A stretch of 64,000 nucleotides of DNA from Fimbriimonadaceae bacterium (lineage in GTDB: Bacteria; Armatimonadota; Fimbriimonadia; Fimbriimonadales; Fimbriimonadaceae), in contig JABAQM010000001.1 in the NCBI GenBank assembly GCA_019187105.1, positions 806,001 to 870,000 on the forward strand, read 5' to 3'. A program made the position numbers and the translations under genes. Shown piece by piece: positions 27,191 to 35,673 of the stretch (the stretch's first letter is position 1; the number at the start of each line of letters is the position of its first letter). A model generated the notes under the pieces. It made no database searches, was not told the DNA's origin, and saw only the letters and a program-made list of their open reading frames with translations.

Positions 27191-29341
27191 ATGACCACTA
27201 CTTCATGGGTTCCCCGCGAACTTCAGTCCGAAGCTCAATACCTTAAGGGCATCGGCCCGAAGTGGGCAAACCTACTTTCCAAGGCTGGCATCAAGACGAT
27301 CCAAGACGCCCTCTACGTGGTGCCAAGGCGGTACGAGGATCGGCGAAACCTCCCGCCGATCTCCAAGGCGCAGCCGGGTGAACATGCGACGATTCGGGGC
27401 CGAATCACCAGCGTCTCCACCCGCTCGACACGCGGGGGCAAGGTCTTGCTCAAGGCCATCGTCGATGACGGAACCGGACAAATCATGCTCACCTGGTTCA
27501 ACCAGCCGTGGATTAAAACCAAGCTCCAGAAGGCGTCCAGCGACGTGATCGCGTTCGGACTCGTCAAGCAGGCCGATTTTGCCCTCGAAATGTCGTCCCC
27601 CGAATTCGAACTGCTCGAAGAAGATGACGATGCCGCCGACTTTACGCGAATCGTACCGGTCTACCCTTTGACAGAAGGCCTCCCACAGTCGATCGCGAGA
27701 AAGGCTGCCCGCTCCGCCGTCAACGACTATCTCAAGCTCGTGCCCGATCCCCTGCCAGAGAAGGTGCGCGCTCAGGAAAAACTCCCCGGTCTGCAATGGT
27801 CGATCAAACAGCTCCACATTCCCGAAGGAGAAGCGGAGCGAGTCAGGGCGCGGCAACGGCTGGTCTTCGATGAGTTTCTGGCGATGCAACTTGCCCTCCA
27901 AAGCCGCCGGAACCAAGTCAAACAGGAGACGGGCATAGCGTTTGATATCGATGCGATCACCGCCGGGGTTTCTGCTGGGGAGCATCTGTTTGCTGATCGC
28001 GCCCCGATACCGGTTTGGGACGAGATCCATAAGATGCTGCCGTTCGAGCTGACGGCTGCCCAAAAACGAGTGATCGGTGAGATCTTTTCGGACATGAAAC
28101 GGCCGTACCCGATGAATCGACTCGTCCAAGGCGACGTTGGCTCAGGCAAGACCGCCGTTGCCGCAAGCGCAATGCTCGCCGCCGTTCGGTGCGGATACCA
28201 GGCCACCCTCATGGCTCCCACCGAAATCCTGGCAGAGCAACACTATATTAATCTGCATCGGCTCTTTGAGCCCCTCGGAATCGAGGTGGCCCTGCTCGTC
28301 GGCAAGCAAGGTGCACGAGCCCGCGAAAAGAACCGCAACAAGACGGCAGGGGGGACCGCAGGCGTGGCGATCGGAACCCATGCCCTGATTCAGGATGGGG
28401 TCGACTTTCATAAGCTGGGACTCGTTGTCGTCGACGAGCAGCACCGCTTCGGAGTCCTGCAGCGGGCCGCTCTTCGGGCCAAGGGCTACGGTAACCCCGA
28501 CGTGCTTGTCATGACGGCCACGCCGATACCGCGAACGTTGACGATGACGATCTATGGCGATCTCGACGTTTCAATCATCGACGAGCTGCCACCTGGTCGA
28601 AGACCGATCAAAACCCACTGGAAGCTGCCGCACGAGCGCGCCCTCGTCTACCGGGGGGTCGACGACCTATTGGACAAGGGCCACCAAGCCTATTTTGTCT
28701 GTCCGATGATTTCGGAAAGTGAGAAGATGCAAACGCAGGCAGCCGAGGACCTCTGCTACCGACTCCAGACCCAGGTGTTTCCCAACCGCAAGGACCGCAT
28801 TGGGCTGCTCCATGGGCAAATGAAGTCTGCGGACAAGGAGGAGGTCATGGACCGCTTTCGCCGACACGAACTCGACGTCCTGGTGTCCACAACCGTCATC
28901 GAAGTGGGTGTCGATGTTCCCAATGCCACGGCCATGGTTGTCGAGGATGCCAATCGGTTCGGGCTTTCCCAGCTCCACCAGCTCCGCGGTCGGGTCGGAC
29001 GTGGCGGACACCAGAGCTACTGTATCCTGATTGCCGACGCTACGAACGACGACGCTCGAACCCGAATGCAAACCTTGGTCGAAACGACGGATGGCTTCAA
29101 AATCAGTGAGGTTGACCTGAGACTTCGCGGTCCAGGCGAGGTTGCAGGTACGCGCCAGCACGGCAACCTCGATTTTCGGATCGCCGATCTCGTTCAGGAT
29201 GTGAAGCTGCTTGAACAGGCGCGCCAAGTCGCGATGCGGATTTTGGAGATCGATCCGGCACTGGCTTCACCGGAAAATGCGCTGCTGAAGAAACTGATGG
29301 CACAGTCGCCAGGCGATAAGGCCCTCGTTACGATTTCGTAA
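27191..29341 (+). CDS. recG: ATP-dependent DNA helicase RecG
   Basis: 716 aa from ATG 27191 (MTTTSWVPRELQ). RecG remodels stalled forks and branched DNA. An N-terminal wedge with an OB fold (HATIRGRITSVSTRSTRGGKVLL) precedes the helicase: Walker A GDVGSGKTAVAA, DEQH box VVVDEQHRFGVLQR, motif III TATPIPRTL, and the C-terminal QLRGRVGRGGHQSYC plus the RecG tail. Start 27149 would run into the divergent gene. It is monocistronic. Confidence 0.95.
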   Translation: MTTTSWVPRELQSEAQYLKGIGPKWANLLSKAGIKTIQDALYVVPRRYEDRRNLPPISKAQPGEHATIRGRITSVSTRSTRGGKVLLKAIVDDGTGQIMLTWFNQPWIKTKLQKASSDVIAFGLVKQADFALEMSSPEFELLEEDDDAADFTRIVPVYPLTEGLPQSIARKAARSAVNDYLKLVPDPLPEKVRAQEKLPGLQWSIKQLHIPEGEAERVRARQRLVFDEFLAMQLALQSRRNQVKQETGIAFDIDAITAGVSAGEHLFADRAPIPVWDEIHKMLPFELTAAQKRVIGEIFSDMKRPYPMNRLVQGDVGSGKTAVAASAMLAAVRCGYQATLMAPTEILAEQHYINLHRLFEPLGIEVALLVGKQGARAREKNRNKTAGGTAGVAIGTHALIQDGVDFHKLGLVVVDEQHRFGVLQRAALRAKGYGNPDVLVMTATPIPRTLTMTIYGDLDVSIIDELPPGRRPIKTHWKLPHERALVYRGVDDLLDKGHQAYFVCPMISESEKMQTQAAEDLCYRLQTQVFPNRKDRIGLLHGQMKSADKEEVMDRFRRHELDVLVSTTVIEVGVDVPNATAMVVEDANRFGLSQLHQLRGRVGRGGHQSYCILIADATNDDARTRMQTLVETTDGFKISEVDLRLRGPGEVAGTRQHGNLDFRIADLVQDVKLLEQARQVAMRILEIDPALASPENALLKKLMAQSPGDKALVTIS

Positions 29342-29345
29342 GGGC

Positions 29346-29921
29346 TTACTGCGCAATCCAGCGAGGACTGCCGCCGCTTCCATCCTTTCCGGAGAGGATG
29401 CTCTCGAGAGTGGTCAGACCGGTGGCCGGTTTGACTTGGCTTTTCTCCCAGATCTTGAAGTACCCCATTCCGCCACGGGCGAGCGACCCGGGCATGGCAA
29501 CCGTGTACGTGTTCCCTTCGCTTATGGCTAACCCGCCGATTAGAACCTTGGTGATACGGCTCTCGGCAGGAGCGTCCTTCTTGAAGGTGACCTCGATCCC
29601 GGACAGTTGGAGGAAGCACATCGAAGGCGAAGGATAAAGCGAAATCGAACGCTCTAATGCCTGTTTGATTTGGCTGCCCTTTAGGCTGACGATGGCAACA
29701 TCGTCGCCAGGATATTGCAAAAGGGTCGCCAGGTTCTTCGGATCAAACGGGGTCTTGATCTGACCGGCCGCGATGAACGCGGCATCCGTACGGGCGGCTG
29801 TCCTTAGTAAGTCGGCGGCGGCCTGAGACGGTAGGTGCGCCTCATCACCTGGGCCAGCGAGGGAGGGCATGACGACGAAGCAACTCGCGGCAAGCGCGGC
29901 AAACAAGCGCAAAGCAGGCAT
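29346..29921 (-). CDS. Secreted protein of the 5'-nucleotidase C-terminal domain type
   Basis: 191 aa with a signal peptide (MPALRLFAALAASCFVVMPSLA). The mature part matches the C-terminal substrate-specificity domain of 5'-nucleotidases (ADLLRTAARTDAAFIAAGQIKTPF, LKGSQIKQALERSISLYP, YTVAMPGSLARGGMGYF), but the metal-dependent phosphatase domain is absent. It may bind nucleotides or act with a separate catalytic protein. It is convergent with recG, 4 bp apart. Confidence 0.7.
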   Translation of the reverse strand: MPALRLFAALAASCFVVMPSLAGPGDEAHLPSQAAADLLRTAARTDAAFIAAGQIKTPFDPKNLATLLQYPGDDVAIVSLKGSQIKQALERSISLYPSPSMCFLQLSGIEVTFKKDAPAESRITKVLIGGLAISEGNTYTVAMPGSLARGGMGYFKIWEKSQVKPATGLTTLESILSGKDGSGGSPRWIAQ

Positions 29922-30012
29922 GGTCGCTTCTATCATCGGCAAACGGCCGAAATTCTCTATCGGAAGATTCAGCCCTCAATCAATATGACCGGAATCTGGC
30001 AGGATTTCGTTC

Positions 30013-30438
30013 CTAGTCGGCGATTTTAATGCCCATATTCCGGGCAGTACCGGCGAGGATTCTCATTGCCTGCTCTTCGTCGGCCGTGTTCAGGTCCGCC
30101 ATCTTCTGCTTCGCCACGGTGCGGAGCTGGTCGCGCGTCAGGGTCGCAACGGTCTCCTTCTTGGCGTTCGAAGCACCCTTGTCGATTCCGGCTGCCCGCT
30201 TGAGGAGCTCGCTGCTCAACGGTTGCTTGACGACGAACGAATATGATCGGTCTTCGAAAACGGTAATTTCGACGGGCAGCTTGAATCCCATCTGCGAAGT
30301 CGTCATTTCGTTGAACTTCTTCAGGAATTCCATCATGTTGATGCCCGCCTGGCCTAGGGCAGGTCCAACTGGCGGTGCCGGCGTGCCCTTGCCCGCATCG
30401 ATGTTAAGTTTGATGACGCTTGAAATCTTCTTTGCCAT
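30013..30438 (-). CDS. rplK: 50S ribosomal protein L11
   Basis: 141 aa. L11 binds 23S rRNA in the GTPase-associated centre. The sequence is standard: KLNIDAGKGTPAPPVGPALGQAGINMMEF at the N-terminus and the C-terminal RNA-binding domain ending GTARNMGIKI. ATG 30438 (MAKKISSV) is the family start. rplA does not follow and nusG does not precede, so the usual secE-nusG-rplKAJL cluster is broken here. Confidence 0.97.
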   Translation of the reverse strand: MAKKISSVIKLNIDAGKGTPAPPVGPALGQAGINMMEFLKKFNEMTTSQMGFKLPVEITVFEDRSYSFVVKQPLSSELLKRAAGIDKGASNAKKETVATLTRDQLRTVAKQKMADLNTADEEQAMRILAGTARNMGIKIAD

Positions 30439-30559
30439 GGTCGTACGCGTTATAAGTTGATGAGGCAGCGGGGAGAGGGAAGCGTCGCCGCAGGCCCGGA
30501 ACGGCCTCAAATAATACCCGATCAACGACCGGATGGTCGATGTGGGTTCGAAGGGATTC

Positions 30560-30634
30560 TGGAGCGGGAGAGGAGATTCGAACCCCCGACCCTCTCGTTG
30601 GCAACGAGATGCTCTACCACTGAGCTACTCCCGC
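30560..30634 (-). tRNA. tRNA-Gly (anticodon GCC)
   Basis: 75 nt. Acceptor GCGGGAG/CTCCCGC, D arm AGCTCAGTGGTAGAGC, anticodon stem-loop CTCGTTGCCAACGAG with GCC, T arm GGGGGTTCGAATCTCC with some wobble, discriminator T, and encoded CCA. It is read in the same direction as rplK, 121 bp upstream of it. Confidence 0.95.
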
Positions 30635-30712
30635 TCGGGCGTACGATGTTATACCCTAAGTTTCGGCGCGTCAAGGCGGCATCCTAAGGCTTCGGTTCTT
30701 CATAATCTTTGC

Positions 30713-31474
30713 GTGTCCGTCGGAGAACGCGGCGATCGCCTGCGCCTGATCATTGAGCGAGCGGGCGACCTTGCCAGGCAGCGGCGTGCAACCATGTCCC
30801 GGGAGCTCAAAGCCGACGGAAGCATCGTTACCGATGCCGACCGGGAGGTCGAAGTCTTTCTGCGCCACGAGCTGACTGCTTGGATTCCTGCTTCATTCTA
30901 TGGAGAGGAAACGCCGCTCGAAACACCCAATGCTCATGGACAGTGGGTCGTGGACCCCATCGATGGCACCTCCAACTTTGCCTTCGGTTCGCCCTTGTGG
31001 GGAGTAAGCGTGGGCCTGATGACGAACGGCGAATGCGTCCTCGGGGCGATCGCGCTGCCCGATCTCCAAGAGACCTACATCTGTGATCAAGGCAGCGGCG
31101 TCTGGATGAACGACGACCAATTGCCGCCGATCCCCCCTGGCCCGGTCCAATCCCATGAGCTCACCTGCTTCTGCGACGACCTTCTCAGGCATATGCCACG
31201 AACCGCGATACCGGGCAAGATGCGTTGCCCGGGGGCGATGGTCATCGCCGGTGCGTTCTTTGCGACGCAACGGTATCGTGCGTGTTTAGGTTTTAGAGAA
31301 AAGCTTTACGACATGGCGCCGTGCGTACTCTTTGCTCGGGAGCTCGGCGGTTCCGTCTCACTAGCCAATGGCGAACCGCTGGATCTGTCCTCGCTCCAGG
31401 ACGGCTTGTCAATCAACCAGCCATGGACCCTGTTTCCAAACGGTTCCGGGTTTGCTTGGGCTGGAAAGGTCTAG
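30713..31474 (+). CDS. Inositol-monophosphatase-family protein
   Basis: 253 aa. These Mg2+-dependent phosphatases hydrolyse inositol phosphate, histidinol phosphate or nucleotide phosphates. Motifs: ADGSIVTDADREVE, FYGEET, the metal site WVVDPIDGTSNF, and the C-terminal KLYDMAPCVLFARELGGSV (WDxAAG region altered to YDMAP). The GTG start at 30713 is preceded by CATAAT ending 6 nt before it, with no ribosome-binding site. This indicates leaderless translation and fixes the start; longer frames would run through the tRNA-Gly gene. Confidence 0.85.
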   Translation: MSVGERGDRLRLIIERAGDLARQRRATMSRELKADGSIVTDADREVEVFLRHELTAWIPASFYGEETPLETPNAHGQWVVDPIDGTSNFAFGSPLWGVSVGLMTNGECVLGAIALPDLQETYICDQGSGVWMNDDQLPPIPPGPVQSHELTCFCDDLLRHMPRTAIPGKMRCPGAMVIAGAFFATQRYRACLGFREKLYDMAPCVLFARELGGSVSLANGEPLDLSSLQDGLSINQPWTLFPNGSGFAWAGKV

Positions 31475-31488
31475 CCCTTAGGGTTCTG

Positions 31489-31528
31489 AACTGGGGCGGC
31501 TTCTGGATATGCAGCAGCCGCCCCAGTT
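31489..31528. terminator. Bidirectional terminator hairpin
   Basis: A perfect 13-bp stem AACTGGGGCGGCT / AGCCGCCCCAGTT with a 14-nt loop, placed exactly between the convergent IMPase-like gene (ends 31474) and the sigma gene (ends 31533). T tracts are short on both sides. Confidence 0.75.
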
Positions 31529-31532
31529 GTAC

Positions 31533-32390
31533 TTAAGCCAGGTGGGGAGCAAACTCCACGGCCTGGGCTATGGATCGTAGCTTACGGAGTGCATTCATCT
31601 CGATCTGCCTAACTCGCTCCCGTGTAACCTTCACTTTGCCAGCTACTTCAGCCAGACTCTGGGGAGTCTGATCCTTCAGTCCGTATCGAAGACGAATCAC
31701 TTCCCTTTCACGATCGTTCAGGCATTCCATCAGAGACGAAAGCCTCGAATTTGCTTCCCTGACCAAATACGCTAGCTCAGGATCGGCTTCCGCAAGGCTA
31801 TCGCCCGCAATCGCCTTCTCAAGAACCTCGGTTTCAATGGTTACCGTTTCCAGCGAGTGTTCCAGCCAGAATCTGACCGTCTCGACCTCGACTCCAGCGT
31901 GGTCCGCGACCTCTGGTGCGGTCGGCTTGCGGCCGAGTAGGGACTCAAGATCACGCTGGCTTCGGTGGACCTTGTCGCGGCCATCCTGCAGATGCGCCGG
32001 CACCCGAATCGTCCGGGCATGGTCCTGGATCGACCGGATGATCGCCTGGCGGATCCACCACGACGCATACGTCGCAAACCGGCAACCGTGTGAGGCGTCG
32101 AATCGCTCAGCGGCCCGAATGAGGCCAACCTGTCCCTCCTGTAGCAGATCTTCCAACGGCATCGACGGGGATGCGTAGCGCCTGGCTATGCAGAACACCA
32201 GCCTGAAGTTCGACTGAATAAGCAACTGTCGACTCTTCTCGCAGCCCAGTTTCGCATTCTCGGCAAGCTGGCGCTCGCGATTCTCCGAAAGAACTTCGTG
32301 TTGAGCAAGAGTTGTGGTATTAAACGATAGCAACCAAGATGCAGTAGCCCTCCTACCGCGTGAATTTGAGCTCATGAGAGATGAGTTCAT
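31533..32390 (-). CDS. Sigma-70 family RNA polymerase sigma factor (RpoD-like, short N-terminus)
   Basis: 285 aa. Region 2 is clear (PLEDLLQEGQVGLIRAAERFD; ATYASWWIRQAIIRSIQDHARTIRVP), region 3 follows, and region 4 ends in SLAEVAGKVKVTRERVRQIEMNALRKL. Region 1.1 is missing and the chain is short, so this may be a group-2 or accessory factor rather than the primary sigma. A GGGGGA lies 4 nt before ATG 32390. It lies downstream of dnaG on the same strand with 89 bp between, an arrangement like the dnaG-rpoD unit, but it has its own promoter. Confidence 0.9.
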   Translation of the reverse strand: MNSSLMSSNSRGRRATASWLLSFNTTTLAQHEVLSENRERQLAENAKLGCEKSRQLLIQSNFRLVFCIARRYASPSMPLEDLLQEGQVGLIRAAERFDASHGCRFATYASWWIRQAIIRSIQDHARTIRVPAHLQDGRDKVHRSQRDLESLLGRKPTAPEVADHAGVEVETVRFWLEHSLETVTIETEVLEKAIAGDSLAEADPELAYLVREANSRLSSLMECLNDREREVIRLRYGLKDQTPQSLAEVAGKVKVTRERVRQIEMNALRKLRSIAQAVEFAPHLA

Positions 32391-32419
32391 TGAATCCCCC
32401 GTCCTTCCTCGAATTAGTA

Positions 32420-32436
32420 AGTCACCATGTGTGACT
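32420..32436 (-). promoter_or_regulatory. Inverted repeat in the sigma-gene leader
   Basis: AGTCAC-CATGT-GTGACT on the plus strand is a perfect 6-bp inverted repeat with a 5-nt spacer. It starts right after the predicted transcription start of the sigma gene, so it could be an operator or a small leader hairpin. Confidence 0.5.
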
Positions 32437-32444
32437 CCACCATC

Positions 32445-32473
32445 AATATATCAAAAGATGCCGGATTTTCCAA
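32445..32473 (-). promoter_or_regulatory. Promoter of the sigma-factor gene
   Basis: On the minus strand: TTGGAA (32473-32468), 17-bp spacer, TATATT (32450-32445), with an extended TGA just before the -10. Transcription would start near 32438 and give a 5' leader of about 48 nt. It lies in the gap between dnaG and the sigma gene. Confidence 0.7.
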
Positions 32474-32479
32474 GGACTT

Positions 32480-34216
32480 TTACTTGGGAGTGGAAAAACC
32501 GCCTTTCAAGGCTTGCAATTTGGCCTGAATTTGTGCTAAGTCAGGTTCGTTGGCACCCTCGCGCAGGGCTGCGACGCTCCGTTCTTCCCTTCGCTTTCTG
32601 AGCTGATTGATCGCGTCCGAGAGGACTACCGGGTCGATTCTTAAGAGCGGGTCGGAAGCCAGTTCAGCTAAGCGCTGCCGTATCTCCTCATCCGCTATGA
32701 CGCCAAGCCAGACCGCTGGTTCACCAGCGGGAGCTTGTTGGAAGGTTGTGGTTAAGGTCTCGGCGATTGCCCTCGCTGTCGCGTGGGAAAATAACTCGTG
32801 ATCTGCCACCGCCTCCCAAGCTGCTGACCGGCAATCCTGGTTGCAGAATGCCGCCAAGATGGTTCGTTCTGCAGCATCCATCTTTGGTCCGGTCATCGCC
32901 ACGACCGCCTTGATCTCCTTCCTCGCGCCGCCGGAGCGGCGATGACCCTTTCTGAGGCCCCTCACCTGGCGGTCGAGAATGTCACGGGCGCGAACCTTGT
33001 CCCTAACGTAGGGATACTCGGAACAGAGCGCATCAATGTGCCGAGCAAGCTCATTCACTTCTGGCTCAGCGGCAATAATGGCGACGGCTTCCTTCCAGAA
33101 TCCATCCTCGGTGGGGGACATGCGCTTGCGAAGCTGAAGAAGTTTGAAATCGGTAGGTTTGAGACTGCGCTCGACCGCCTGCAATACGCCAGAGGGCCCG
33201 ATGGTTCTCAGTAAGGTGTCAGGATCCTGACCATCTGGCATGAGCGCGAGCTCCACGGCGATGCCGGCCGTCTTTAAAAGCTCTTGAGCCCGATCTGCGG
33301 CCTTCTGGCCGGCTTCATCCGCATCGTAGAGGATCGTGACTCGGTCGCACCAGCGTTTCAACAGCCGGCAGTGGTCCTCGGAGAGCGCAGTGCCAAGGGA
33401 TGCTACGGCACTTTCGATGCCCGCACGGTGGCATGCGATCACGTCCAGGTATCCCTCGACGAGGACGCCGTGACCGGACTGCCTCATCGCCTCCTTGGCC
33501 CTGTGCATGCCGTAAAGAACCCTTCGCTTGGAGTAAAGCGGTGTGTCCGACGAGTTGATGTATTTGGGAATCGCGTCGCCGATCGTACGACCCCCAAAGG
33601 CGACTAGATGCCCCCGATCGTCGTGGGTCGGAAACGTTATCCGTCCCCGAAACCGGTCCTGGAAGCCGCGAACGGCGTCGCCATCCACCAGGAAGAGCTT
33701 TTGCGCTTCGGCAAGCGGTATCTGGTGCCGCTTGAGCTCAGCGACCAACGCTTCACCCACGTCCGGAGCATAGCCGAGGCCCCATGAATCCGCGACGTCG
33801 CCCCCGATTCCGCGGCGGGAAAGATAGTCCTTCGCCTGCTCCGATTTCTCAAGGGAACGACGAAAGAAGCCCTGCGCGAGGTCCATCGCTTCCGTCCATT
33901 GCTCCCGTTGGGTGGCCGATAAGCCTTGACTTCCCTGCTTGAGCTCGACGCCCGCACGCTTGGCGAGCATGCGCAGCGCTTCGGGAAACTCCACGTTCTC
34001 GGTTCGCATGACCCAGGTGAACAGGTCGCCGGTTGCGCCGCAAGACCAGCACTTGAAGATGCCCAGGTCGGGGCTCACGTTAAAAGAAGGGTTCCTGTCG
34101 TCATGAAACGGACAGAGACCCTTCCAGTTTTTACCTGCCCTTTTCAGGGCCACCCGCTCTGAGACGAGATCGACGATGTCGATGCGTGACCGAATTAGCT
34201 CGAGTTCGTCGGCCAC
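32480..34216 (-). CDS. dnaG: DNA primase
   Basis: 578 aa. DnaG makes RNA primers at the fork. The CHC2 zinc finger is intact (C35, H38, C56, C59), followed by the primase core and TOPRIM motifs VLVEGYLDVIACHRAG and ILYDADEAGQKAADRA. The C-terminal helicase-binding region is present but divergent. The gene follows the Gly-rich secreted gene after 12 nt and precedes the sigma gene, both on the same strand. Confidence 0.95.
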   Translation of the reverse strand: MADELELIRSRIDIVDLVSERVALKRAGKNWKGLCPFHDDRNPSFNVSPDLGIFKCWSCGATGDLFTWVMRTENVEFPEALRMLAKRAGVELKQGSQGLSATQREQWTEAMDLAQGFFRRSLEKSEQAKDYLSRRGIGGDVADSWGLGYAPDVGEALVAELKRHQIPLAEAQKLFLVDGDAVRGFQDRFRGRITFPTHDDRGHLVAFGGRTIGDAIPKYINSSDTPLYSKRRVLYGMHRAKEAMRQSGHGVLVEGYLDVIACHRAGIESAVASLGTALSEDHCRLLKRWCDRVTILYDADEAGQKAADRAQELLKTAGIAVELALMPDGQDPDTLLRTIGPSGVLQAVERSLKPTDFKLLQLRKRMSPTEDGFWKEAVAIIAAEPEVNELARHIDALCSEYPYVRDKVRARDILDRQVRGLRKGHRRSGGARKEIKAVVAMTGPKMDAAERTILAAFCNQDCRSAAWEAVADHELFSHATARAIAETLTTTFQQAPAGEPAVWLGVIADEEIRQRLAELASDPLLRIDPVVLSDAINQLRKRREERSVAALREGANEPDLAQIQAKLQALKGGFSTPK

Positions 34217-34228
34217 CCCGTCACGCGC

Positions 34229-35095
34229 CTACTTGCCGGCGGCGACGACGATGCCCGTTACTTGGTGCGGCTTCTTCGGATCGAGTCGAGAGAGTCGAAA
34301 AGCGACCTTCTGGCGAACCAGATACCGCATCACGATATTGTCGCCTGCGATCTCGTATCCGTCCGGAGCGCCATAAGTCTTGACGATCTGCTTGAACTGC
34401 GAACCGAGCGTGATACCACGCGAAGTCCTCACTCGGGAATCGGCCATGCCGATGCCTTCGATCTGAACGACCCGCATCTTGTTGTCGAGAATGAAGCCGT
34501 ATCGGCTGCCACCCTTCTCATACACCCACCGGGTGAACATCACACCGGCATCGCCTCCGGTACTGCCGCCACCGGCCCGAGCGCCACCACCGCCACCAGA
34601 CGGAGCAGCTCCGGGTCCCATTCCAGGACCACCCTGGCTCGGCGCCGACATGGCGCCGCCTCTGCCACCGCTACCCTGTCCAGGGAGCGACTTGCCCGCC
34701 TGCAGAAAATCGTTGGCAAAACCGAAGTCGTCGGGGACGTTCATGTCGGGGCCAGTAATGCCGGCTCCGCCGCCTCCGCCACCCGGGTTGGAGTTCTGAC
34801 CGCCGCCAAAGCCACCTGGCCGACCGAAGCCTGGTGCGCCACCGCCGCCGCCACCGGAAGGTCCGAGTCCGGCGCCGCCGATCGTTACGGCCTGAATCTG
34901 TTGCGGGTTGCCGAATCGGGCAACCAGCGACGAACCCGATTGAAAGAGCTTGACGCCGATCAGACCGGTTTCGGCACGAGTCCGAGATACCGGGGCCGAC
35001 GTAGCTCTCCGTTTGGCTTGCGCCTCGACCGAGTATGAAACGGCCGGAACAAGGAGTGCGGCAATTGCGAGCTTGTAAAATCCATTAAGCGTCAT
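34229..35095 (-). CDS. Secreted Gly-rich protein
   Basis: 288 aa with a signal peptide (MTLNGFYKLAIAALLVPAVSYSVEA). A short conserved N-terminal piece (VKLFQSGSSLVARFGNPQQI) is followed by about 120 residues rich in Gly, Pro, Ala and Ser (about 75-195). A folded C-terminal domain of about 90 residues (SRYGFILDNKMRVVQIEGIG ... QFKQIVKTYGAPDGYEIAGDNIVMRYL) completes it. That last part resembles outer-membrane-assembly or surface-associated modules that track sequence divergence of a stalk, but I do not recognise a family. It lies 12 nt before dnaG on the same strand. Confidence 0.6.
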   Translation of the reverse strand: MTLNGFYKLAIAALLVPAVSYSVEAQAKRRATSAPVSRTRAETGLIGVKLFQSGSSLVARFGNPQQIQAVTIGGAGLGPSGGGGGGAPGFGRPGGFGGGQNSNPGGGGGGAGITGPDMNVPDDFGFANDFLQAGKSLPGQGSGGRGGAMSAPSQGGPGMGPGAAPSGGGGGARAGGGSTGGDAGVMFTRWVYEKGGSRYGFILDNKMRVVQIEGIGMADSRVRTSRGITLGSQFKQIVKTYGAPDGYEIAGDNIVMRYLVRQKVAFRLSRLDPKKPHQVTGIVVAAGK

Positions 35096-35273
35096 TACTT
35101 GGCTTCCCGATTGTCGAGCAATCTGATCCTTGAGACGACGTTACCGCCCATTTCGGTTACATCTGGCCCTAAGGCAGAGGATCGGGTAGAGTGATACCCA
35201 ATTCCAGGCCCGGTCGTTTGACCCAGCACCCCACCAGTGCATCGCAGCCGGGCGGGATGGAGTAGAAAAGAGC

Positions 35274-35597
35274 ATGAGCGCAGGATTAGCCGTTTCCAGC
35301 ACTGAATTCGACGAAAAGGTCCTTAAATCCGATAAACCAGTCCTCGTGGATTTCTGGGCAGAGTGGTGTGGTCCGTGCAAGGCGATCGGCCCATCCATTG
35401 AACAGATCGCAACGGAGTATGCCGGCAGAGCCAACGTCTACAAGTTCGATGTGGACACCGATGCCGAACTCAGTGGACGGTATGGCATCATGTCGATCCC
35501 CGCGCTTCTCGTCTTCAAGGACGGAAAGGTTGTCGACACCATGGTTGGCGCCGCACCAAAATCGACGATCACCAGCATGTTGGAGCGACACCTGTAA
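35274..35597 (+). CDS. trxA: Thioredoxin
   Basis: 107 aa, standard length. The active site WAEWCGPCKAIGP is intact, with the cis-Pro region MSIPALLVFKDGKVV. It reduces disulfides in the cytoplasm. A GGAG lies a few bases before ATG 35274. A hairpin follows and then murJ. Confidence 0.95.
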   Translation: MSAGLAVSSTEFDEKVLKSDKPVLVDFWAEWCGPCKAIGPSIEQIATEYAGRANVYKFDVDTDAELSGRYGIMSIPALLVFKDGKVVDTMVGAAPKSTITSMLERHL

Positions 35598-35625
35598 GCT
35601 CACAGCAACGCGGAATGCAACTCCC

Positions 35626-35659
35626 AGCTCCGGAACGAACTCTGATTCGGTCCGGAGCT
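35626..35659 (+). terminator. Hairpin between trxA and murJ
   Basis: A 9-bp stem AGCTCCGGA / TCCGGAGCT plus an inner CGAA/TTCG after one mismatch, followed by TCTGCTTTTGGG. It ends 14 nt before the murJ ATG, so it may act as the trxA terminator or as an attenuator for murJ. Confidence 0.65.
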
Positions 35660-35673
35660 TCTGCTTTTGGGCC

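Noticed and set aside
35368-35673. N-terminal extension of MurJ through trxA
   Set aside because: It is the wrong frame of trxA; the MurJ family start is at ATG 35674.
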